Of a stretch of DNA of 64,000 nucleotides, positions 26,401 through 33,317 are shown piece after piece. Position numbers and translations under genes: made by a program. The notes under the pieces were generated by a model that had not been told where the DNA came from, ran no database searches, and saw only the letters and a list, made by a program, of their open reading frames with translations. The stretch's first letter is position 1. The number at the start of each line of letters is the position of its first letter. Source of the stretch: Symbiodinium natans (Eukaryota > Sar > Dinophyceae > Suessiales > Symbiodiniaceae); contig CAJNDS010000036.1 in the NCBI GenBank assembly GCA_905221605.1, positions 310,001 through 374,000 on the forward strand. The letters run 5' to 3'.

Positions 26401-27416
26401 CCTTATTTGGGGTCCTTCTTAGAAGCGGATCCTACCATTTGGGGTCTAGATGAGGGGTCCCTTCCTGTCGTAAACCCCAAAAGTACATCACAACACGGTG
26501 TTGCATTCACGCCTGCGTCGGAGTTTGATTTGGGTTTGGGACTTTGCAAGTTTGGAGCATGTTTTAGGGTTTAGGGTTTAGGGTGTCTTCGTCTGTCCTA
26601 TTTTGTTTCCTCGGGACTTGAAGGTTTGGAGCGTGTCTGACCCTTCATGGCAAGGTGGGAGGCCCTAAACACGAAACTCCTCACCCCGAAGCCCTAACCC
26701 TTTTAAGCCTTCACAAACCTCAAGCCCGGACTCTAAAACCCGAAGCCCTACTTGGAGGTTCATGGGCAGTTATGAGTGGGGTAGATGTGGGGTATCTATA
26801 CTTATAACGATCCATGAACCTCCAAGTAGACACCCCAAACCCGAAGACCTAGATTCCCAACATCTTGTCTTTTCCTGGCCAGAAAAAACCCCGAACTCTA
26901 AAGGATCGGATTAGGGTTTAGGGTTTAGGGTTTTGGGTTTGGGGTTGAGGGTTTAGGGTTTATGGCCTCACTAGACTACAACCCTTTGGGCAAGTTCGCA
27001 ACCCTTAATCAGTAGTTGATATAGGGGCCTCAATACTTAAAGTAGGGTTTTGGGGGGATTACTCTAGTATGAATATACAGTGACCTAAGGGAATACTCTT
27101 AGTAATGATTCCGACCCTATATAACTATATACAGGGACCTAAGGGAAAACCATTAGTTTTATTATTCCTAAACCCTAAACCCTAAACCCTAAACCCTAAA
27201 CCCTTAGGCCCCATTGGGGCCTTCCTTTTGAGTAGGGGAAGCTGGGCCTGGGGTAGCGGCCGGAAGCGCTGCACCCCAAGCCGTTTAGGGTTTAGGGTTT
27301 AGGGTTTAGGGTTTAGGGTTTAGGGTTTAGGAGGATCCCCGCTATCTCTAACAGCCCCTCGAGACGGCGCACCACGCACTCGTAGAGCACGAAGAGGCAA
27401 GCGGATGAATCCCAAC
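523..27416 (-). CDS. Voltage-gated cation channel of CNG/HCN/EAG-like type, 20 exons recovered, partial
   Basis: Six-transmembrane, pore-loop cation channel of the plasma membrane or an internal membrane. Twenty short minus-strand exons join in frame: a 2-nt split codon, then exactly 332 codons. They give S1 (LFVLYECV), S1-S2 linker (MIPLSLFDLG), S2-S3 (SFVTGYMLPGDVVEMRPEK), S3 start (HYARTWMSL), a charged S4 (IKSIRMIRMMRLW), S5 (IFIFLVWVNH, VLACAW), pore helix (SYHWSLTQF), S6 (YERTYSVIALLLCFILSA, SIVSSITTSMTRL) and a helical linker (YLKENHIS, VQRNAQHAMDEM, LLAFISEPLR). The linker precedes the cyclic-nucleotide-binding region in this family, but that region would lie left of the window. Donors are 6 GT, 10 GC and 3 GA; 17 of 20 acceptors are AG|G. 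The start is not found. The family call is from my knowledge of channel motifs; ion selectivity is unclear because no T-x-G-[YF]-G filter is seen. Confidence 0.85.
628..800 (+). repeat. Telomere-like TTTAGGG array
   Basis: Near-perfect TTTAGGG with occasional GGG/GTG variants. Faces the array at 397-526 across channel exon 20, forming an inverted pair around a short unique segment. Confidence 0.95.
1185..1298 (+). repeat. Poly-G tract with scattered C and T
   Basis: About 110 bases almost entirely G, followed by TA and TTA/ATT microsatellites to about 1545. Long reading frames here are low-complexity artefacts. Length may be an assembly or sequencing error. Confidence 0.9.
1871..1925 (-). 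CDS. Channel exon 19: C-linker
   Basis: After GCCCGAG|G reads RTPEEDIELLAFISEPLR; donor GTGGAG, phase 0. The L-L-x-x-(I/L)-S-E-P-L motif precedes the cyclic-nucleotide-binding domain in related channels. The frame is open past the donor to a second GT (GTATGC), but only the first joins cleanly to VELRFEI. Confidence 0.88.
2615..2655 (-). CDS. Channel exon 18: C-linker
   Basis: After GCCTCAG|G reads VQRNAQHAMDEMK plus two bases. GC donor (CG|GCCTGG), phase 2. The preceding intron, over 4 kb long, holds both palindromic satellites and a 246-bp open frame (3352-3597). Confidence 0.87.
2815..2935 (-). repeat. CCCTTAAA octamer satellite block
   Basis: A uniform run of an octamer variant of the telomere-like heptamer, about 14 units, inside the intron between channel exons 17 and 18. 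Confidence 0.95.
3352..3600. CDS. Open reading frame of uncertain strand inside a channel intron
   Basis: Both strands are open across about 250 bp of high-complexity DNA. The minus frame is cysteine-rich (motif CGPSRKCPRGTFCPG, similar in spacing to GCC2/GCC3-type C-rich modules). The plus frame reads an ordinary soluble-looking peptide (RRKDFFLEVVNVDRVPR). Neither joins the channel exons, whose phases already match across this intron. It could be an exon of an overlapping gene or a relic of an inserted sequence. I cannot decide the strand. Confidence 0.35.
4540..5612. repeat. Palindromic satellite: CCCTTATTGAAAT-TCAATATTTCAATAAGGG units
   Basis: About fifteen copies of a roughly 30-bp imperfect palindrome built from ATTGAAA and TTTCAAT cores with CCCTTA/TAAGGG ends. 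They are separated by short spacers that themselves contain inverted runs of AACTAAGAACTAAG and CTTAGTTCTTAGTTC. Each unit could fold as a hairpin. No coding potential. Confidence 0.9.
5939..6522. repeat. Second palindromic satellite (TTTGGAAACTCGAGGAATTT units)
   Basis: Repeated AAACTCGAGGAATT / AATTCCTCGAGTTT arms joined by ATCCAAAAATCGAGCA and AGGCTCCCGCTCGAG spacers, ending near a (C)n run. Open frames in all six readings simply follow the repeat. Confidence 0.9.
6900..6950 (-). CDS. Channel exon 17: C-linker helix
   Basis: Seventeen codons after TGCAAG|G, reading EYLKENHISSRPGLWLL. The Y-L-x-x-N-x-I-S motif is conserved after S6 in this family. GC donor (GCAAAA), phase 0; the last two codons could belong to the intron. 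Confidence 0.82.
7662..7688 (-). CDS. Channel exon 16: post-S6 linker micro-exon
   Basis: Nine codons, ETTKLAALK, after CACCAG|G, with a GA donor (GACAAG). Phase 0 on both sides; joins ...ARSK to EYLKENHIS as one amphipathic helix. Confidence 0.65.
8137..8194 (-). CDS. Channel exon 15: end of S6
   Basis: Fifty-eight nt after CACGAG|G, reading SIVSSITTSMTRLSIARSK. The V-S-S-I-T-x-x-M-T-R-L stretch is the S6 gate and start of the C-linker. Donor is GC (GCCTGC), phase 0. The plus strand is also fully open here, but only the minus frame fits the channel. Confidence 0.9.
8604..8657 (-). CDS. Channel exon 14: first half of S6
   Basis: Fifty-four nt after GACCGAG|G and before GC|GTGGGG. Reads YERTYSVIALLLCFILS, an E-R-x-Y-S entry into a hydrophobic pore-lining helix. 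The codon split 2+1 joins exon 15 as S-A-S-I-V with a canonical GT-AG intron. CCCTAAA lies to the left and TTTAGGG to the right. Confidence 0.9.
9082..9187. mobile_element. Fold-back element, family E (TAATATTA with C/G tracts)
   Basis: CCTAATATTACCCCC at the left and GGGGGTTGTAATATTAGG at the right, enclosing CTGTAAGGGGGTATTTAAT. Related segments at 30468-30548 and 36142-36190. Confidence 0.65.
9228..9259 (-). CDS. Channel exon 13: selectivity-filter region
   Basis: Thirty-two nt after GCGGAAG|G reading AGSTDVYPSN plus two bases. It falls exactly between the pore helix and S6, so it should hold the selectivity filter, but lacks T-x-G-[YF]-G. Donor is GC (GCACCT), phase 2, giving N-A-Y-E-R-T at the junction with S6. 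Confidence 0.68.
9692..9803 (+). repeat. TTTTGGGGAG decamer tandem array
   Basis: Eleven or so near-perfect 10-bp units, apparently an expanded derivative of a G-rich telomere-like repeat. Lies in the intron between channel exons 12 and 13. Confidence 0.93.
10493..10544 (-). CDS. Channel exon 12: pore helix
   Basis: Fifty-two nt after GCCAAG|G reading GIYPLYMLSYHWSLTQF, with donor GTGCGC at phase 0. The H-W-S-L-T-Q-F pore-helix motif is highly specific for this channel class. Other frames across the same bases are also open, which hides this exon from simple ORF calling. Confidence 0.85.
11803..11886. mobile_element. Fold-back element, family B (AGTAACCTGGGG ends)
   Basis: Starts CAGTAACCTGGGGAATT and ends CCCAAAAAGGTTAAAGGTTACCT, an inverted pair on GTAACCT/AGGTTAC, followed by TACTCTACTACTAGGTA. 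Copy at 23551-23632; diverged copies near 48560-48612 and 62150-62232. Confidence 0.7.
12420..12592 (+). repeat. ATATTATACT decamer satellite
   Basis: About seventeen units of a 10-bp AT-only repeat with rare TTGTACT variants. Unlike the GC-rich surroundings. In the intron between channel exons 11 and 12. Confidence 0.95.
13597..13652 (-). CDS. Channel exon 11: pore turret
   Basis: After CCGCAG|G reads EGSWLQQARFQDLRGAQD. Two GC donors give the same phase and the same last residue (at 13597 and a shorter form near 13615), so the 3' end is uncertain. The join to exon 12 is phase 2. Confidence 0.58.
13977..14338 (+). repeat. TTA/TGA microsatellite region ending in (TA)n
   Basis: Impure ATT and GAT triplets, then a (TA) run at 14309-14338. 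Predicted peptides here are runs of N, I and M and are not genes. Confidence 0.93.
14510..14618 (+). repeat. GGGTTAA heptamer variant array
   Basis: Fifteen or so units in which TTTAGGG has become TTAAGGG. Homogeneous and bordered by standard heptamers. Confidence 0.95.
15234..15261 (-). CDS. Channel exon 10: S5-pore turret start
   Basis: Twenty-eight nt after AGCCAG|G reading YGVGDLSLQ, following CAWR of exon 9. The donor is taken as GA (GACACC), phase 0, to join EGSW of the next exon. Confidence 0.62.
16136..16155 (-). CDS. Channel exon 9: end of S5 (20-nt micro-exon)
   Basis: Twenty nt after CTCCGAG|G reading VLACAW plus two bases. It completes the VNHVLACAW run that closes S5 in this family. 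Donor GC (CG|GCCCTG), phase 2, is required to join exon 10 as W-R-Y-G. The exon is too short to detect by composition, so the call rests on motif and phase. Confidence 0.7.
16728..16787 (-). CDS. Channel exon 8: S5 helix
   Basis: Twenty codons after CTATGCAG|G; reads VSRIVLGICKIF then IFLVWVNH. The hydrophobic run ending W-V-N-H is the S5 signature of these channels. Donor is GC (GCAGGG), phase 0. Flanked by the inverted telomere-like pair: CCCTAAA about 45 bp to the left, TTTAGGG about 50 bp to the right. Confidence 0.86.
16846..17028 (+). repeat. Long TTTAGGG array with an internal TTGAGGG block
   Basis: Standard heptamers on both sides of a block of about six GGGTTGA units. The array starts about 60 bp to the right of channel exon 8, i.e. 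at the 3' end of its upstream intron on the minus strand. Confidence 0.95.
18046..18079 (-). CDS. Channel exon 7: S4-S5 linker
   Basis: Thirty-four nt after GCTAAG, reading TMDDLRDRLNS, the expected amphipathic linker ending in a R-(I/L)-N-S motif before S5. The donor is GA (GAACCA), a class known in dinoflagellates but weakly predictive. A 58-bp tandem duplication begins just upstream of the acceptor. This is the least secure internal exon. Confidence 0.55.
18070..18182. repeat. 58-bp tandem duplication
   Basis: Two copies of a segment starting AGCGG(G/A)CAGCCGGC and ending TAGGGTGCT or CAGGGTGCT, about 58 bp apart and roughly 75-80 percent identical by eye. They lie directly upstream (minus strand) of channel exon 7. 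The period is not a multiple of three, so the two copies read in different frames. Confidence 0.8.
19510..19710. CDS. Open segment of uncertain strand in a channel intron
   Basis: Two hundred bases of ordinary complexity. The plus frame reads a helical, leucine-rich peptide (KLLRRLAMLLMELLGQSVPP) that follows TGTAG|G; minus frames are also open and one ends at a strong GTGAGT. It does not fit the channel. It could be an exon of an overlapping plus-strand gene. The family is not recognised. Confidence 0.4.
19989..20068 (-). CDS. Channel exon 6: S4 voltage sensor
   Basis: Starts after GCTGAG and reads IKSIRMIRMMRLW then PDAKNMMRAVLVP. Basic residues every third position (K, R, R, R) are the hallmark of an S4 voltage sensor, extended by the terminal R of exon 5. 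Donor is GC with phase 2 (AA|GCCCCA). The frame is open upstream of the acceptor, so the start rests on the phase-0 join to exon 5. Confidence 0.78.
20337..20443 (+). repeat. Poly-C tract
   Basis: About 100 consecutive C with few interruptions. Length is probably unreliable in any assembly. Confidence 0.95.
21003..21077 (-). CDS. Channel exon 5: end of S3 and S3-S4 loop
   Basis: Twenty-five codons after CTCTGCAG|G, with donor GTGTCG, phase 0. Reads VAIGGVGSLNAARMGKT then AGMPWWLR. The R-x-G-K-T motif just before S4 is common in this family. The exon sits directly between a CCCTAAA array on the left and a long TTTAGGG array on the right. Confidence 0.75.
21103..21290 (+). repeat. TTTAGGG array with TTTAGGC sub-block
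   Basis: Over twenty heptamers with a short block of GGCTTTA variants, adjacent to channel exon 5 and facing the CCCTAAA run at 20968-20998. Confidence 0.95.
22276..22311 (-). CDS. Channel exon 4: start of S3
   Basis: Twelve codons reading VIPHYARTWMSL after the acceptor CCGGAG|G. The Y-x-(R/K)-T-W motif marks entry into S3 in this family. The donor is taken as GC (GCCCTG), phase 0; a slightly later donor cannot be excluded because the frame is open for another 20 codons. S3 would be a little short, so a micro-exon could be missing before exon 5. Confidence 0.72.
23255..23344 (-). CDS. Channel exon 3: S2 and S2-S3 linker
   Basis: Thirty codons between AATCAG|G and AAG|GTGCGA. Reads VRLFWSVDFPLSF, then TGYMLPGDVVEMRPEK. 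The D-x-x-x-x-F-x-T-G-Y run followed by a G-x-V-V-E-x-x-P-x-K linker is the strongest single family signature in the gene. The minus frame stays open past the donor, so the exon end is set by GTGCGA and by the phase-0 join to VIPHYARTW. Confidence 0.88.
23551..23632. mobile_element. Fold-back element, family B
   Basis: CAGTAACCTGGGGGGAATG at the left; CCCCAAAAAGGTTGAAGGTTACCT at the right; then the same TACTCTACTACTAGGTA tail as the 11803 copy. Confidence 0.7.
24662..24724 (-). CDS. Channel exon 2: S1-S2 linker and start of S2
   Basis: Twenty-one codons after the acceptor TTTGGCCAG. Reads MIPLSLFDLG then a hydrophobic run ending FIAWI. The pattern IPL-x-x-FD between S1 and S2 is characteristic of CNG/HCN/EAG-type channels. 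Donor is GC (GCCCCA), phase 0. Confidence 0.8.
25357..25602 (+). repeat. 51-bp minisatellite, open in several frames
   Basis: Four to five copies of a 51-bp unit containing GGAGGCTGTGCGTTCGTCAC and CTGCCAATGCCAGCGGCCAC. Because 51 is 17 codons, repeats stay open in plus and minus frames (for example a 17-residue unit containing RRVTNAQPP on minus). Nothing indicates it is translated. Confidence 0.9.
25640..26050. repeat. Cluster of TTATCGTTTTA motifs
   Basis: The motif (T)TATCGTTTTAC or close variants occurs about seven times, plus the inverse TAAACGATA near 26036. A GGGGCTGTACAACAACCCCG segment at 25608 has an inverted, diverged copy near 26080-26098. Possibly a degenerate inserted element; no gene seen. 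Confidence 0.6.
26750..26829. mobile_element. Fold-back element, family D (CTTGGAGGTTCATGG ends)
   Basis: ACTTGGAGGTTCATGGGCAGTTAT at the left, ATCCATGAACCTCCAAGT at the right: near-perfect terminal inverted repeats in an 80-bp element. Relatives include 10310-10435, 24840-24965, 53698-53790 and 63483-63649. Confidence 0.8.
27373..27416 (-). CDS. Channel exon 1 of those recovered: S1 helix
   Basis: Starts after TTGAG with a split codon (GT), then reads WDSSACLFVLYECV, a tryptophan-led hydrophobic helix typical of S1. Donor is GTGCGC, phase 0, joining directly to MIPLSLFDLG of the next exon. Upstream exons for the cytoplasmic N-terminus were not identified with confidence. TTTAGGG arrays lie on both sides here, so this exon does not show the usual inverted flanks. 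Confidence 0.7.
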
Positions 27417-28654
27417 CTCAACTTACTGGTGCTTCGTCAGGAATAAGGGTTTAAGGACTAAGGTTTAGGGTCTGGGGTTTAGGGTTTAAGGTTTAAGTCG
27501 ACTTATCCCTTTCTTCAAGGGTCGTATAGGATACCTGATCCCCTCCTGTCCCAGTAAGTGCTAGTAAGTCCACTGCAGAAATGCTGCGGCCTCGAGGGGT
27601 TTACCGGGTTTGGGGTTTGGAGTTTTGGGGGGCCCCCATTCCCATGAAGGCTAAACAGTAAGTCCTAAACCCTACTTCTGGCAAACCCCACATATAGGGT
27701 TTCTGGAGCTCAGGCGGTGGGGGTGCAAGAGTTTAGGGATAGGGTTTAGGGTTTAGGGTTTAGGGTTTAGGGTTTAGGGTTTAGGGTTTAGGGTTTAGGG
27801 TTTAGGGTTTAGGGTTTTTAGGGCATTTCTGAGCAGTTCTCTCAGCTGCCTTTTTTCTTGAGGAAGCCCTAAACTCTAAAATCCGTAGACCCCAAACCCT
27901 AAACCCTAAACCCTAAACCCTAAACCCTAAAACCCTTAACTCTAAATCCGTAGACCCTAAACATGAGGCGCTGTACTTTTTTTAAGGAACTTCTTGAGGG
28001 ACCCCCTCCCACACATTCAGAGAGCTGACCATGCTTGAGGGTCTAGGGTTTAGGGTTTAGGGTTTAAGGTTTAGGGTTTAGGGCTTCGGGTTCAGCGTTT
28101 AAAGTTTAGGGTTTAGGGTTTGAGGGTTCAGGGTTTGAGGTGTCAGAGTTTCGGAGATTCAGGGTTTAGGGTTTCGGGTTCAGGCCCTGCATCTCAATCG
28201 CCCGTAACCCTCATCCGCTCCGTAAGCCCTTACAAAACCTTTTTGGAATCCCTTTCGTCCCACGCCCTGGAAAAAACACCTGTAGAAACCCTTATGAGAA
28301 GCCCTTACACCCTAAACCCTCAAACCCTCAAACCCTCAAACCCTCAAACCCGCAAACCCTCAAACCCTCAAACCCTCAAACCCTCAAACCCTCAAACCCT
28401 CAAACCCTCAAACCCTCAAACCCTCAAACCCCAAACCCCAAAACCCTAAACCCTGCTAGTAGAACAGCCCCAGTTTGGGAGGACTTGAAAGGACAGCTTC
28501 TGAGGGCCCCACGCGCACTACCGGATCCCACAAGCCCTCTCGGCCGGATTTACACCCTAAACCCCTAAACCCCTAAACCCCTAAACCCCTAACCCTAAAC
28601 CCTAAACCCTAAAGCCTAAACCCCAAACCCCAAGCCCTCTCGGCCCCCCGGCAG
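27417..28654. other. Gap between channel S1 exon and first plus-strand exon
   Basis: Holds heptamer arrays (TTTAGGG at 27739-27816 and CCCTAAA at 27893-27932), a CCCTCAAA octamer block at 28316-28430, and a TGAGGGCCCCACGCGC segment repeated near 45780. N-terminal channel exons must lie upstream, but none is recognised here. Confidence 0.6.
28316..28430 (-). repeat. CCCTCAAA octamer block
   Basis: About fourteen uniform units, another locally homogenised derivative of the telomere-like heptamer. Confidence 0.95.
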
Positions 28655-28753
28655 GAGCGGAACGTGGCATTCGGCGAGATCATCAAAGGCATGATACGGC
28701 TCCGGACCCGTTGGGCACACCTGCGCTTTAAGGGGGGGCCCTACGAAGAAAAG
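28655..28753 (+). CDS. Plus-strand exon, family not recognised
   Basis: Thirty-three codons between a pyrimidine-rich acceptor ending GGCAG|G and donor AAG|GTGCAG. Reads ERNVAFGEIIKGMIRLRTRW then a basic tail ending GGPYEEK. Third positions are about three-quarters G or C; the minus frame is also open but has weaker third-position bias. It would be transcribed away from the channel gene. Join to later plus exons is not established. Confidence 0.55.
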
Positions 28754-29629
28754 GTGCAGGGTTTAGGGTTTAGGGTTTAGGGTTTAGGGTTTAGGGTTCA
28801 CAGCTGAGGGTTGAGGCTTTTGGGCCACTTAGGGCTGTGGGGATCGGTTTAAGGCTTAGGGGTTTAGGGGCTTTCAGGGTTGTAGGCTTTTTGGGTTTAG
28901 GGCTTTAGAGTTCTAGGGTTTAGGGCCAAAACCCTAAACCCCTATCCACCCTACAGAACCTACAGACCCTCTGCCCTCTGGTTTAGGTCTACAGACTGCA
29001 GACCTAAACCCGATGGACTTCCTGGACCGTCTGGACTCTCTAGACACTACAGGGGGTCCCTATAAACCCTGTAGACCCTGTCTCTAAACCCTAAACCCTA
29101 AACCCCGCACCCTAAACCCCAAACCCAAGTTCAGGGATTTGGAAGGAGCCGAAGTGCTTTGGAGCTTGTTTTATTGAGAGTGTGCTGGTGGATTTGGAGC
29201 CTTCTTCTCAAAGCGACTGAAGCCCTAAATCCAAAACCCTTGGGCTTCGGGCTGAATAGGGTGTTAGGGTGTTAGGGTTTGTGGGTCTTGTTTAGGAAAC
29301 CCTAAACCCTAAACCCTAAACCCTCTATAGGGTCTAAGGGACAACTATGAAAAGGCCCCTCCCCCTCTGGGGCTCACGCCCTTCGATGCGACCGGGCTCA
29401 GATGTCGAGGTGCCTTTTTGGGCGAGCTTCCCTAAGGGTCCATGTACCCAATTGAGTTTAGGGTTTAGGGTTTAGGGTTTAGGGCTTAGAGTTCAGGGTT
29501 TAGGGTTTAGGGCACCTCCTATATAGGGACTTTTTTGCGCCCAAGTATAGAATGATGAGGTACATGGACCCTTAGGGTTTAGGTTGAAGAGTTTTGGGTG
29601 TGTCTAAGGTTTGACGCATGAGCAGTTCT

Positions 29630-29850
29630 GACGGTTCACAGGAATGACAACATTTCCGGCTGTTCACGGGCTTGAAACGCTGCAAATTACGGCATTTCAG
29701 ACCGCTCACAGGCTCGAACTGCTGCGAAATGCCACATTTCTCACTGTTTGCAAGCTCCAAATACTGCGAACTGTTGACAGGCTGCAACGCTGCAAATAGT
29801 GACTGTGGATTCCCAAGCTCCAGATGCTGCAAAATACTCCCGGCTGTTCC
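29630..29850. repeat. Degenerate tandem repeat of about 45-50 bp
   Basis: Recurring CTGTTCACAGGCT(T/C)GAA and GCTGCAAAT...CATTTC segments. The minus frame gives a repeating peptide (for example QQFEPVSGLKCRNLQRFKPV). Could be a decayed repeat-protein exon or a non-coding minisatellite. Confidence 0.55.
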
Positions 29851-30724
29851 AAAGTTTGTGCATTATAGTATTGGTAGGTGTCTTGTGCACCCTAAACACA
29901 GAGCTTCAAGCTACAATCCACAGCATTCTCACGATTCGCCGAAGTAGAAACAAATCCCGCCGGAACCCTAAACCCTAAACCAAAGGGTACCAACTGGGCT
30001 ACCAAGTCTGATGGCTTTCTTACAACCCCAAACCCTAAACCCTAAACCCTAAACCCTAAACCCTAAATTGGGGGGTGCCCCTTCGCGAGGCCGAAGCCCT
30101 AAAATCCCAAAAGCCCAAGGGTCGACTGAAGCCAGGCTGCTCTCGGATTCCGTGTCGGACGCTGAATCTGCAGAGGTGGGTTAGTTAGGATTTAGGGTTT
30201 AGGGTTTAGGGCTTAGGGCTTAGGGGTTAGGGTTTAGGGTTTAGGGTTTAGGGTTTAGGGTTCAGGGTTTAGGGTTTTAGGGCTTGATCATTTCCAGATA
30301 GCGGAGGATGTCCTGATGGTCGCGGCTTGGGATGGTCCAGCAACAATGAGAGTATCTACTGATCGGGCGGTTTAGGGTTTAGGGTTTAGGGTTTAGGGTT
30401 TAGGGTTTAGGGTTTAGGGTTTAGGGTTTAGGGCTACGACCCCGGGCCCACATATTAAACCTCCCCAAACATTAAATTCTCCCATTAAAGCTACAGTCTA
30501 TTGTAGGGGGAGTATTTAATATCATGGGGTAGGGGGGGTAATATGAGGGTTTAAGGTTTAGGGTTCAGGGTTGAGGGTTTAGGGAGGGTTTAGGGAGGAC
30601 TACTGGGCAACCGCTGATTTACATGTTCCTTCCTCTCATGGAGTTAGGAACGGGACTCGGACCGAAAGCCTCCTGGTTCCCCAAAAAAAGTACGCGAAAA
30701 AGTGGACCCCTCTGGGCTGCACAT

Positions 30725-30812
30725 TGGGATGTTCCCCCTTGTACATCTGGGATTTGTAGTACCCCGATGATAATCCCTATTAAGGACTGTTAGTATAAGA
30801 GGAGCATCCCAA
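30725..30812. mobile_element. Fold-back element, family C
   Basis: TTGGGATGTTCCCCCTTGTAC at the left, and TTAAGGACTGTTAGTATAAGAGGAGCATCCCAAG at the right. The left arm is partly degenerate. No coding. Confidence 0.7.
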
Positions 30813-32080
30813 GCTACATACAGGGTAAGGTTCCATGCAGGCACAACCTTAAACCTTAAACCCTCAACCCCATAAGCCTTCAACCCTGAACCGTAAAACC
30901 TTAGACCTTAACACGTAAACCCTAAACCTTGAACCCCAAACCCTAAACCCTGAGCCTTTCATCTTAACACCTATAAACCCTAAACCTTGGGCCATATAGG
31001 TCGGCTGGAGAGGTGCGCCCAGTTCCTTGAAGCCGAGTGGCTTGGCAGCTTGCGAGAAATGATGATCATACACTTTTTGCTTAAGGAGCTACCGACAAAT
31101 ACAGGATGAGAATCCCTACATTACCCTTATGAGGAGGAATACGTTTATTTTTGGGATGTTCTTATGCAAATAGTCTTACTGGAAGCATGATCTGTCAACA
31201 GCACGTATAAATTGCGATGGCTCCGCGTGAGCCCTACAACCCTCTAAACCATCCAAACCCTCTAAACCCCTTGAACCCCCCAAACCCCTTGAACCCCCTA
31301 AACCCAAAACTTGGAAACCTCCAAGCAAAAAAAGCCCACATCTCTGCCTCCGTCCGACTCAGTACCGTCGCCGTCTAAAAGCTGCGAGGCGACGGCGAGC
31401 TGGCTTGCCTCCTCCGAGGCAATTTCAGAACGTTGGGTTGAACCCTAAACCCTAAACCCTAAACCCTAGACCCTTAGTTCGAGGGCAGGTTTCGGAGGAT
31501 TCTTTGGCTTAGGGTTAAGGTTTCAGGAAAGCTCTGCTTGAGGATTCACGGGCAGTTTTAAGTAGGGTTCGTGGCAAGCGATTGAAAATGCATTGTGGGC
31601 CTCACTCATTCCCCTCAGCTCTGAAACCCCCTCACCCCCTAAGCCCCCAAAACCCTAAACACCGAAAACCCCGAAAAGCCCTAAACCCCGAAGCTCCTTC
31701 CCCCGTAAGCCCCGAAGCCCCCTCAACCATAAACTCCAAACCCCTTCAACCGCACCCCGAACCAATTAATGACTAGCAATAAGCCCTAACCTCCAGACCC
31801 GGAACCACCAAACCCTAAACCCTAAACTCCCTCAACTCCCTCAACTCCCTAAGCTCCCTAAACTCCCTAAACTCCCCAAACTCCCTAAACTCCCTAAACT
31901 CCCGAAACCCTAAACTCCCTAAACTCCCTAAACCCTAAACTCCCTAAACCCTAAACCCTAAACCCTAGACTCCCTAAACCCTAAACCCCAAACTCCCTAA
32001 ACCCTAAACCCTAAACCCTAAACCCTAAACCCTAAACTCCCTAAACCCTAAACCCCTTGAGCCGCAACTCGGGCCTTGAG

Positions 32081-32135
32081 GCGAGTCAAGGAGTTCTTGG
32101 CGGCCTTGGACCTGGCGATGCCCCAGCACTTTTGG
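32081..32135 (+). CDS. Plus-strand exon, family not recognised
   Basis: After CCTTGAG|G reads RVKEFLAALDLAMPQHFW, ending TGG|GTTAGGG so the intron opens with the heptamer. Sixteen of eighteen third positions are G or C. The minus strand is open too (KNSLTRLKARVAAQ) but less biased. Confidence 0.52.
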
Positions 32136-32312
32136 GTTAGGGTTTAGGGTTTAGGGTTTAGGGTTTAGGGTTTAGGGTTTAGGGTTTAGGGTTTAGGGTT
32201 TAGGGTTTAGGGTTTAGGGTTTAGGGTTTAGGGTTTAGGGCTTAGGGTTTAGAGTTTAGGGTTTAGGGTTTAGGGTTTAGGGTTTAGGGCTTAGGGTTTA
32301 GGGTTAGAGCGT
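32134..32312 (+). repeat. TTTAGGG array
   Basis: Over twenty heptamers starting at the donor of the exon at 32081-32135. Confidence 0.95.
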
Positions 32313-32904
32313 TACAGGGTTAGAGGGTTACAGGGTTATGGGGTTATGGGGCTATATAGCGTTATAGGGTCTAGGGCTGAGGCTTTTCGGGTTGAGTTGT
32401 TTTGGGGGGTTTGAGGGTTATAGGGTTGTAGGGTTCCAATGTGAAGGGTTGTAGGGTTTAGGGTGCATTCATGTGCCTCAACAAAATTTTATACTTTAGG
32501 GTAGTGGTTTAGGAGCTTGCGGTCCTGAAGTTCAGGGCTTCTCGGGGGTCTAGGCGCTAAACCCTCAACCCTAAACCCCTAACCCTAAACCCTAAACCCT
32601 AAACCCTAAACCCTGCACCGGAAACCCTAAGTCCCTGAACCATGAAACCTCAGCCGTACCCTAAACCCTAACCCTAAACCCTAAACCCTAAACCCTAAAC
32701 CCCAAACCCTAAGCCCTAAACCCCCCCCCAATCCCCAAAGCTCTTGAGTTGGCTGGCGGATCGAAGCCAAGTGGCTGCCAGCACCCAGCCAGTTCGAAGG
32801 TGGTCATCTTGGCCTGGCAGCGTGCGGTTTAGGGTATAGGGATTGGGGTTCTGGTTTAGGGTTTAGGGTTTAGGGCTTAGGGTTTAGGGTTTAGGGTTTA
32901 GGGT

Positions 32905-32943
<39 letters not shown>

Positions 32944-33317
32944 GGTTTTGGGGTTTTGGGTACAACTTGAGGGTCCGTGGGTGGCTCATTAGTAGGGTTG
33001 CAAATTGGGTCCAACTTACAACTACCCAGGCCCCTAAACCCTAAACCCTAAACCCTAAGCCCTAAGCCCTAAATGCACCTCCAGGTTCTGAGGGTTTTAA
33101 GGCTGAGGTTTTAGAGTCCAGGGTTTAGGGTTTAGGGTTTAGGCTTTAGGGTTTAGGGCTGCCAAACTTGAGGCCTGAAACCCTCAAGCCTCCAGACAAA
33201 AACAGCAACATATGAACTCTCAAGGCTCTAGGAGTCTTCTATTCCTGGGTTCTTGCGCCCGAGGGCCATGATCCGTAAGGATTAGGGTTTAGGGTTTGGG
33301 GTTATAGGGATGATGAC

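Noticed and set aside
27228-27285. A minus exon reading RFRPLPQAQLPLLKRK
   Set aside because: It lies between channel exons 1 and 2, which join directly in phase and motif.
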